From: Verrucomicrobiota bacterium | GTDB lineage: Bacteria > Verrucomicrobiota > Verrucomicrobiia > Verrucomicrobiales > Akkermansiaceae | Assembly (NCBI GenBank): GCA_026397695.1 | Contig: JAPLUJ010000628.1 | Coordinates: 1 to 6,367, forward strand | Direction: 5' to 3' | Length of the DNA: 6,367 bases | In this document: positions 1 to 4,701 of the stretch, one piece after another | How positions within the stretch are numbered: position 1 is the stretch's first letter | Layout: every line of letters starts with the position of its first letter | Program-made: the position numbers and the translations under genes | The notes under the pieces: generated by a model | What the model was told of the DNA's origin: nothing | Seen by the model: only the letters and a program-made list of their open reading frames with translations | Databases searched by the model: none

Positions 1-188
1 TCGAATAGGCTTCCGAAATTGTCATCGACCCGCTGGTTTTGGTCAACTTGATCGCCCAGCGCGGCAAGCAACTCAACAGCGGTCGCGCACCGTTGATCCC
101 GGTGCGCCCAAGCATGGGCTTGGCCGACATCGCCCTCACCGAAATCATCGAAGGCAAAATCAAGCTGGTCGTGAAGGCGGCGCCTTGA
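1..188 (+). CDS. rpoZ: RNA polymerase omega subunit, C-terminal part (5' end outside or disrupted)
   Basis: The frame ending in TGA at 186-188 encodes 59 uninterrupted residues that match the omega family: a hydrophobic segment (PLVLVNLIAQR), then KQLNSGRAPLIPV, then the omega signature ADIALTEIIEGKI near the C-terminus. Omega is a small subunit that binds beta' and helps assemble RNA polymerase. The frame contains a TAG at 6-8, immediately before Ala-Ser-Glu-Ile-Val, a place where omega homologues still have N-terminal residues. No ATG, GTG or TTG lies between that stop and the conserved core; the first TTG (39-41) would remove part of the first helix. The gene therefore has a premature stop, an indel or base error near the window edge, or a non-standard start. 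It lies 31 bp upstream of smpB on the same strand and is probably co-transcribed with it. The family call is fairly secure; intactness is not. Confidence 0.7.
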
Positions 189-219
189 GCCAAGCGCCAT
201 CTAACCGCCAGGCGTCGCC

Positions 220-678
220 ATGAATGCGCTGATCGCCACCAACCGGAAAGCCGGCCGTGATTTCCATATTCTGGAGAAGTTCGAGGCCGGGGTGGAGTTG
301 AAAGGCACCGAGGTCAAATCCATCCGCGCGGGCAAGGTCAACATTTCGGACGCTTTCGCCCGCGTCGAAAACAACCAGGTGTTTCTTTACGGTTGCGACA
401 TCCAGCCGTGGCAAACCGCCGGCGAGTGGTTCAATCACGCGCCGAAGCGCCCGCGCCGCCTGCTGCTCCACAAGCGCGAGATTCTGAAACTTGCGGCCGC
501 CACCGCCATCAAAGGCTGCTCGCTGCCGCTGCTGCGGATGTATTGGGTCACCCGCCGCGTCAAAGTCGAGATCGGTGTGGGCAAGGGCAAGACCCACTCG
601 GACCAGCGCCAGGACTTGAAAAAACAGGTCGAACTGCGCGAAGCCCAGCGCGAGATGTCACGCTTCAATCAGCGATGA
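220..678 (+). CDS. smpB: SsrA-binding protein SmpB (tmRNA partner)
   Basis: SmpB binds the tRNA-like part of tmRNA and delivers it to stalled ribosomes for trans-translation in the cytoplasm. The 152-residue product has the normal family length and motifs: NRKA at residues 8-11, EAGVELKGTEVKSIR at 22-36, NHAPKRPRRLLLHKREI at about 72-88, and a basic C-terminal tail after GKGKTHSDQR (121-130). The usual Asp-Lys-Arg of the tail start reads Asp-Gln-Arg here, and the tail stays basic and helix-prone (LKKQVELREAQREM). The ATG at 220 is the first in frame before NRKA; a Shine-Dalgarno sequence is weak. It follows rpoZ closely. Its stop codon touches the stop of the opposite-strand lipoprotein gene with no spacer, so any terminator must lie inside the neighbouring coding sequence. 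Confidence 0.95.
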   Translation: MNALIATNRKAGRDFHILEKFEAGVELKGTEVKSIRAGKVNISDAFARVENNQVFLYGCDIQPWQTAGEWFNHAPKRPRRLLLHKREILKLAAATAIKGCSLPLLRMYWVTRRVKVEIGVGKGKTHSDQRQDLKKQVELREAQREMSRFNQR

Positions 679-999
679 TCAATCGCGCTCCGGATCCTTC
701 GGCTTGGGGCGCGACGGCGGATCGGTCGGCGGACGGGCAATCACCGCGCCATCGGGCCCTGGCTTGGATGTGTTAGGCCGGGTCGCGCGGAATTCGCCGT
801 CTCCCGGCATCGCGAGCATGTCCGGCAAGCGGATTCCGTCATCCGGCAAGTCCGGCACGGGAAACTCGGGATCCGCCGGTGCTTGTGACTTCTTGGGCGC
901 TGGTGCCGGTGCGACTACGGTGGCCTTGGGCGCGGCGCAGGACAGCAGTGCGAGCGCCGGTGCGATGCGTGCGAGAAATACAAACTTCATTGTCACCAT
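679..999 (-). CDS. small proline-rich lipoprotein, function unknown
   Basis: From ATG at 997-999 the product is 106 residues: a short basic n-region, a hydrophobic stretch (VFLARIAPALALLSC) and a lipobox Leu-Leu-Ser-Cys with Cys21, so signal peptidase II processing and lipid anchoring are predicted. The mature part (86 residues) is rich in Pro, Asp and Lys, starts with an Ala-Pro stretch and carries an acidic segment (PVPDLPDDGIRLPD). It looks disordered, like a spacer in the envelope. A second ATG at 988-990 would give 103 residues with the same signal peptide. I prefer 999 because a GGA lies six bases upstream, while the GGTGA before 990 is too close. The frame stays open to 1092, but that extension would put a Cys- and Arg-rich segment before the signal peptide. 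The gene converges exactly on smpB and diverges from engB. I recognise no named family. Confidence 0.7.
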   Translation of the reverse strand: MVTMKFVFLARIAPALALLSCAAPKATVVAPAPAPKKSQAPADPEFPVPDLPDDGIRLPDMLAMPGDGEFRATRPNTSKPGPDGAVIARPPTDPPSRPKPKDPERD

Positions 1000-1182
1000 G
1001 ATCGATCCATGAATGGGCCGGGCCGAACAAAGCGCTTTGCCAACCGACACGCAAGCGCGAAGCGTTGCAGAGTGAAGCGTTGCAGGGTTCAAGGCATTCT
1101 GAATTGGTCGGTTTTCCCGGAATCAAGAACCCCGTCAAATCGGGGATTGCCGCGGCGCTGCCGACTGCGGATCGTGGCGCGC
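1000..1182. other. divergent spacer between lipoprotein gene and engB
   Basis: This spacer should hold promoters for both genes, but I find no convincing -35/-10 pair. It contains a 12-bp palindrome CAAAGCGCTTTG at 1028-1039, a tandem copy of GAAGCGTTGCAG (1059-1070 and 1074-1085, period 15), and a small hairpin CCCCG-tcaaat-CGGGG at 1130-1145 in the presumed engB leader. A 12-bp palindrome is expected about once by chance in a window of this size, so its role as an operator is only a possibility. Confidence 0.4.
1059..1085. repeat. two tandem copies of a 12-bp sequence, period 15
   Basis: GAAGCGTTGCAG occurs at 1059-1070 and again at 1074-1085, separated by AGT; the bases after the second copy (GGT) resemble the spacer. 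The repeat sits in the divergent spacer upstream of engB and could be a local duplication or a pair of protein-binding sites on nearly the same helix face. Function is unknown. Confidence 0.6.
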
Positions 1183-1773
1183 ATGCAAATCCACTCTGCG
1201 GAATTCATTACCAGCGCGCGCGGCCTGCCGGACTGTCCGGCTTGGGACCGCCCGGAATTCGCCTTCATCGGCCGCTCCAATGTCGGTAAATCGTCCATGA
1301 TCAACCTGCTTTCTAACAAGTACGCGCTGGCCAAGGTGTCGGCCACGCCGGGGAAAACCCGCCTGCTCAATTTTTTTCTGATGAACGGCTTGTGGAGTTT
1401 GGTGGATCTTCCCGGTTATGGCTTCGCGCAAACCGCCAGGAGCGGGAAATTCGCTTTCAACGAGTGGGTGGGCGATTACCTCGAACAACGGGCAAATCTC
1501 CGGCGCGTGTTTGTGCTGATAGATTCACGGCTGACGCCGCAGCGTCTGGATGTGGATTTCACCGCTTGGCTCGGCGGCACGGGGGTGCCGTTTTCGTTAG
1601 TGTTCACCAAGGTGGACAAACAGTCCGTCACCAAGACGCGGGCGAACATCGATTTGTTCCAGGCAAGCTTGTCGCAGCATCTCGCCAGCGTGCCGGACGT
1701 CCTGACCAGTTCCACGAAAACCCGCGCAGGACGGGCTGACATCCTGCGCCGCATCGCCGCGTCCCTCGGCTGA
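1183..1773 (+). CDS. engB: ribosome biogenesis GTP-binding protein EngB (YihA/YsxC)
   Basis: EngB is an Era/TrmE-class GTPase needed for late assembly of the large ribosomal subunit. All G-motifs are visible in the 196-residue product: G1 GRSNVGKSS at 30-38, G2 threonine within SATPGKTR at 53-60, G3 DLPGYG at 75-80, G4 TKVD at 142-145 and G5 SSTK at 176-179. Length is normal for the family. The frame is open back to 1009, but that extension (about 58 residues, Arg/Cys-rich) is not family-like and is read through the spacer; ATG at 1183, giving MQIHSAEF, fits EngB N-termini. An in-frame GTG at 1174 is an alternative. No strong Shine-Dalgarno is visible. It is divergent from the lipoprotein gene across a 183-bp spacer and is followed by a long gene-free stretch. 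Confidence 0.95.
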   Translation: MQIHSAEFITSARGLPDCPAWDRPEFAFIGRSNVGKSSMINLLSNKYALAKVSATPGKTRLLNFFLMNGLWSLVDLPGYGFAQTARSGKFAFNEWVGDYLEQRANLRRVFVLIDSRLTPQRLDVDFTAWLGGTGVPFSLVFTKVDKQSVTKTRANIDLFQASLSQHLASVPDVLTSSTKTRAGRADILRRIAASLG

Positions 1774-2082
1774 CGTGAAAAAAGGTGCTGCCAGGGAATC
1801 CGCGGCAAGTCCGGACAAACTACCGTTGCTCCGATCAAGGCCTGGCGGGGTTTGTCTGCCGAACCTCCATGGCCCCTGACAGCGCGCAGAGACAAACCCA
1901 GCCGACGGCTTTGCGCAATACCTATTTTACGTTACATGAATCCATCTGACCTCGCGGGCCCGCCATCTGTCTCGGAAAACCGCACGCGGCCAGAATTCAT
2001 TCAGCGAAAGGTCTTGGCAACGCGGATCGGATGGTTATTTTCGCGTCCTGTTCCAACGAGGACAAACCTTTGAAAGTCATTT
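1774..2082. other. 309-bp gene-free region between engB and the propeller protein gene
   Basis: No plausible coding sequence is present. The region holds the long inverted repeat described at 1843-1904. It then becomes more AT-rich around 1915-1940, where a TTGCGC (1911-1916) is followed by AT-rich sequence, but no good -10 element is spaced correctly. The octamer GACAAACC appears at 1891-1898 and 2061-2068, and the related GGACAAAC at 1813-1820. The base immediately upstream of the next gene has only GAAAG at about 2072-2076 as a weak ribosome-binding site. Confidence 0.5.
1843..1904. repeat. imperfect inverted repeat, possible hairpin or terminator after engB
   Basis: The arms GGGTTTGTCT (1848-1857) and AGACAAACCC (1890-1899) are perfect reverse complements. 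After one G-A mismatch (1847/1900) pairing resumes for three more G-C pairs plus a G-T wobble (1843-1846 with 1901-1904). The loop is 32 bases. There is no T-run after either arm, so it is not a textbook intrinsic terminator. It could be an mRNA 3'-end stabiliser, a protein-binding site or a remnant of a small mobile repeat. Confidence 0.55.
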
Positions 2083-3582
2083 ATGCTAACAACACACCAT
2101 GCAACGGATAATGCCAAAACGGTTATGACAGCAACGGCCATGCTCGGAGTGGCCATTTGCAGCATGATGACAAACGTGGCTCGCGGGGAGATAGATCCGG
2201 TCATGAAGCGTGACAGGTACCTCGTTCTTGATTCACGCGTCATCGATAAGACGAACAACGTGGAACTGACCGTCGGGTTCGCGCGCAAGGACGTGAACAA
2301 CCCGCTCTTCAAGGAAGACAAGCCGTGGGAGCCGCGTTTCGACAATCCCTATTGTAGTATCATATACGATGATGAGGAAAAGATCTACAAGTGCTGGTAC
2401 AGTGTGTTCATCAGGTCCGATGGGCATGGGGACTTTCCCGGCGAGGGCCTCGCGCCTGAAAAACGGGCGTGGGTCAACTGGGTTGAAGGCAGACGTGGAT
2501 TCGGTGTGTGCTATGCCACTTCCAAGGATGGAATCCATTGGAACAAGCCGGAGTTGGGGGTGATCGACTTCAACGGCAGCAAGCAGAACAATATCGTGAT
2601 CGAATACAACCATGGCGTGGCGGTCATGAAAGACCTGCATGAGACCGACCCGCGGAAACGTTACAAAGCCATCCACCCGGAAGTTAGGAACAGCATGGTT
2701 TGGTTCTCTCCCGACGGCATCCACTGGGGCGATAAGATCAATATTGGACCCATCGACAAAGGCGATACGAACCAGAGCATCTGGTGGGATGATAACCTCA
2801 AAAAGTATGTGATGATCACACGTCGCTGGGGTGGTGCCCTGGGCCCGTGGGACCGCTACGGGAAAATGGGACATCGCCAGAAAGTCAGGTGCGAGTCGGA
2901 TGACTTCCTGAAATGGTCGCAACCCGAGCTGGTCATCGAGGGGCTAGACCTGCGCCTGCAGATTCACGATATGCTGGTGGTGCCCCACGCCGGTGTCTAT
3001 CTGGGAATGGTCGGGCTGTTTGATACCCTGTCTAGCAAACAATGGTGCGAGTTGGCGTGGAGCCCGGACAGCAGGGAATGGCACCGGATCCAGCCCGGTA
3101 GACCGTTGATCCCCAACGGAGCGGAAATGGGTGACTATGACTGGGGATGCATCTTTACCTCCAAGCCCATTGTGAGGAATAACGAAATTCTCCTCTACTA
3201 CGGTGCCAATGACGGCAGATTCATGGCCTGGCGCAGCGGGTACCTCTGCCTGGCCCGGCTGCGTCCCGACGGCTTTGCAGGTTACGAACAGATTGCCGGC
3301 GGCAGCAACAAGACCGGTTCCTTGACAACACAACCCGTAACGGTCGTCGGCAACTCGCTGGCTGTCAGCGCCGATGTCGCGCCGTCGGGCTATGTCAAGG
3401 TCACGCTCTGCGATCAAGACTCTAACAAATTGGCCGAGGGCGAGTTGCTGACAAAAACCGTTACCGACGCCGGGATCCAATGGAAAAACGGATTCACGTT
3501 GCGCACTCTCAAGGGCAAGGCGATCAGACTGACGTTCGAGCTGCGGGAATCAAAAATATTCTCGTTCGGTTTCCAGGAGTGA
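2083..3582 (+). CDS. exported five-bladed beta-propeller protein, glycoside hydrolase-like
   Basis: The product has 499 residues. An N-terminal segment (h-region about residues 15-30, possible cleavage after Asn-Val-Ala33) suggests Sec export. The body has repeated Asp-box-like motifs spaced like propeller blades: SKDGIHW at 147-153, SPDGIHW at 209-215, ESDDFLKW at 271-278 and SPDSREW at 327-333, plus aromatic strand motifs (IYKCWYS 101-107, YDWGC 352-356, ILLYYGANDG 369-378). Residues about 405-499 form a separate beta-rich C-terminal region. This layout resembles uncharacterised PVC-group proteins annotated as GH32/43-like or sialidase-like; the family is recalled, not searched. Substrate and catalytic acids cannot be assigned. 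Start ATG 2083 gives a usable signal peptide; ATG 2125 would shorten its n-region. The gene is isolated between unrelated genes and is less GC-rich than engB or the NYN gene, which suggests separate acquisition. Confidence 0.75.
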   Translation: MLTTHHATDNAKTVMTATAMLGVAICSMMTNVARGEIDPVMKRDRYLVLDSRVIDKTNNVELTVGFARKDVNNPLFKEDKPWEPRFDNPYCSIIYDDEEKIYKCWYSVFIRSDGHGDFPGEGLAPEKRAWVNWVEGRRGFGVCYATSKDGIHWNKPELGVIDFNGSKQNNIVIEYNHGVAVMKDLHETDPRKRYKAIHPEVRNSMVWFSPDGIHWGDKINIGPIDKGDTNQSIWWDDNLKKYVMITRRWGGALGPWDRYGKMGHRQKVRCESDDFLKWSQPELVIEGLDLRLQIHDMLVVPHAGVYLGMVGLFDTLSSKQWCELAWSPDSREWHRIQPGRPLIPNGAEMGDYDWGCIFTSKPIVRNNEILLYYGANDGRFMAWRSGYLCLARLRPDGFAGYEQIAGGSNKTGSLTTQPVTVVGNSLAVSADVAPSGYVKVTLCDQDSNKLAEGELLTKTVTDAGIQWKNGFTLRTLKGKAIRLTFELRESKIFSFGFQE

Positions 3583-3607
3583 CCGGCTTGACACCCCACT
3601 GCGCGAA

Positions 3608-3638
3608 GTCCGGTTCACGCAAGCGGACCATCTGCGTG
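3608..3638. terminator. overlapping hairpins in the convergent spacer (weak terminator candidate)
   Basis: In the 144-bp spacer between two converging genes, CACGCA (3616-3621) can pair with TGCGTG (3633-3638) across an 11-base loop, and GTCCG (3608-3612) can pair with CGGAC (3624-3628). The two pairings exclude each other. No T-run follows on either strand, so termination is only a guess from position. The rest of the spacer shows nothing recognisable. Confidence 0.25.
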
Positions 3639-3726
3639 CCACAGGGTTAGAGTCCAATGATGCATAAACCCTCTTCACATCCATGTCCATCCGGCCCGTT
3701 CTCTGGGGTGCGGCTTTTCCTCCATG

Positions 3727-4248
3727 TCACCAACCGATGATACGGCAGACGGCGACTTTGAGGGCGGTTTCGAGGACCGCTGCTTCGCCATGGGTCAGCG
3801 GAATGACCACCTTGCGGACGGATTTGTCCGCAGCTTCCTGACGTGACAGGCTCAGGAGGTAGGGAGCGCGTTCCGGGTCCTCGCGGGGGGTGAGTTCGAA
3901 GGTGCTGTTAGCCTTCTCCGTTTGGTGGAAGAGCTTGGTCTGGGGCAGACGGCCTTGCATCGTGGCAAGCGCCTGTCCGATATCCGTGAGTCCCCATTTC
4001 ATGGTGATTTTGTTTTCCCAGTCGAATTGTTTTTCACCCGATTGGTTGGCGGCATCGACAAAGACCGAGCCTTTGGCGTGGTTGAGACCGAAGCGCACCA
4101 CGCCGCCAGTGCCGCGGGAATTCGGCTTGTAAATGGCGTAGTCGGCGGAGCGTTCGGTGGTGGAATGTTCGACGGTCGAACGTTCGGTAGCCGGGCGTTC
4201 GGTGGCGGTGGTGGTGGTGGTGGCTGGATCAACGAGTGTGTCTTTCAT
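3727..4248 (-). CDS. Whirly-like single-stranded nucleic-acid-binding protein (predicted)
   Basis: The 173-residue product starts with a Thr/Glu/Arg-rich repetitive tail (residues 9-34) followed by one compact domain (37-173). The domain reads strand-rich to about 85, helix LTDIGQALATMQGR (87-100), strands, then VVIPLTHGEAAVLETALK with a terminal helix ending IIGW. The anchors match plant Whirly proteins as I recall them: Tyr-x-Ile-Tyr-Lys at the first strand, Phe/Tyr-Asp-Trp-(Glu)-x-Lys (75-80), Thr-(Asp/Glu)-Ile-Gly (88-91), LFH (106-108), Ser-Leu-Ser, Ile-Pro-(Leu/Val)-Thr-x-x-Glu-x-Ala-Val with a helix, and Gly-Trp at the end. Whirly, PC4 and trypanosome MRP proteins share this fold and bind single-stranded DNA or RNA. 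A role here in ssDNA protection, transcription or RNA binding is inference. ATG 4248 is chosen because the open frame upstream (to 4389) is spacer-like. No signal peptide, so cytoplasmic. Confidence 0.65.
   Translation of the reverse strand: MKDTLVDPATTTTTATERPATERSTVEHSTTERSADYAIYKPNSRGTGGVVRFGLNHAKGSVFVDAANQSGEKQFDWENKITMKWGLTDIGQALATMQGRLPQTKLFHQTEKANSTFELTPREDPERAPYLLSLSRQEAADKSVRKVVIPLTHGEAAVLETALKVAVCRIIGW
4150..4224 (-). repeat. 15-nt degenerate tandem repeats and GGT run inside the Whirly-like gene
   Basis: On the + strand four 15-base units follow one another: 4150-4164, 4165-4179, 4180-4194 and 4195-4209, each with a (G)TTCG core, then a GGT trinucleotide run to about 4223. They encode pentapeptides of the form [A/T/V]-T/V-E-R/H-P/S and a Thr run (residues 10-14) in the N-terminal tail. 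Unit lengths are multiples of three, so gain or loss would change the tail length without breaking the frame. Confidence 0.8.
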
Positions 4249-4303
4249 GATATGAATTGGTTGGATTCGCTGGCAATTTGCACTCTTTGGAATGCAACGC
4301 AAG

Positions 4304-4334
4304 AAAAAAGTGTTCTTTTGAACAATTATTTTTT
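4304..4334 (-). terminator. A-tract / TGTTC-GAACA hairpin / T-tract, terminator or attenuator candidate
   Basis: TGTTC (4311-4315) and GAACA (4320-4324) are perfect arms around TTTT. They are flanked by A-rich sequence on the left (4304-4309) and T-rich sequence on the right (4329-4334), so on both strands a hairpin is followed by a U-rich tract. The stem is short and AT-rich. On the - strand it lies about 60 bases before the Whirly-like start, where it could stop read-through from upstream, act as an attenuator, or be an operator with TGTTC/GAACA half-sites. Confidence 0.35.
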
Positions 4335-4630
4335 CAACGGGCCTGCAGGCGTTGTTGGAAGCCCGTGCCAGCGTGGGTGCATGGTTCATGGCAGGCTACG
4401 TCTTGGAGTGGTCCAATCGTTTTCCCAGCGCCGGATAACAAATATCGAAGGGGAGACCCCACGGATTTGCCCCGCCGGCTTTTGGCGACCAGGGCGAATA
4501 CAAGTGAGATTTTATTTTCACATTGACCGTCTGCCAACTCCGGCTCTATCAATTTGTTACTTGTTCGATGCTGTGCTCGCCGTAATCCGCCAAACCTATC
4601 AGGTAGAGGTCGGAAACTAACCTACCGTGG

Positions 4631-4669
4631 AAACAGAACGTCCTGGACAGCGCGAGCCATCCGGGGGCG
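4631..4669 (-). repeat. repeated 40-bp element, copy 2 (after the NYN gene)
   Basis: This stretch aligns with 6172-6211 in the same orientation: 30 of 40 columns agree by hand, including AAACA, GTCC, CGCGAGCC and the run ending GGGGGCG. Both copies lie 20-35 bases downstream of the stop codon of a - strand gene, so the element may be a recurring 3'-end or terminator-like sequence, or a small interspersed repeat of this genome. Confidence 0.5.
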
Positions 4670-4701
4670 GTTTCGTTGATGGTTGCTTGGCTGGCAACTG
4701 C

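Larger units (their letters stand above)
4249..4701. other. 453-bp gene-free region upstream of the Whirly-like gene
   Basis: I see no convincing gene. A 72-codon frame on the - strand (4334-4552, TTG start) has no recognisable motif. The part nearest the Whirly-like gene (about 4255-4340) is AT-rich and probably holds its promoter, although no clear -35/-10 pair stands out. Other structures: an A-tract/hairpin/T-tract at 4304-4334, the stem ACGGGC (4337-4342)/GCCCGT (4361-4366) with a perfect palindrome GCCTGCAGGC (4341-4350) overlapping it, GGGG-aga-CCCC at 4450-4460, and the repeated element at 4631-4669. Confidence 0.5.

Noticed and set aside
1009..1182. N-terminal extension of engB from an ATG at 1009
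   Set aside because: The extra residues are Arg/Cys-rich, read through repeats in the divergent spacer, and do not resemble EngB; ATG 1183 gives the normal family length.
4150..4224. CRISPR-like array
   Set aside because: The units are 15 bases, contiguous and degenerate, without spacers, and are in frame inside a coding sequence.
4334..4552. 72-codon - strand frame in the 453-bp gap
   Set aside because: It has a TTG start, no ribosome-binding site and no recognisable domain; it also contains hairpins. I cannot support it as a gene.
3922..4620. 232-codon + strand frame opposite the Whirly-like gene
   Set aside because: It is mostly the antisense of the Whirly-like gene, including a poly-Gly from the GGT run, and has no recognisable motif.
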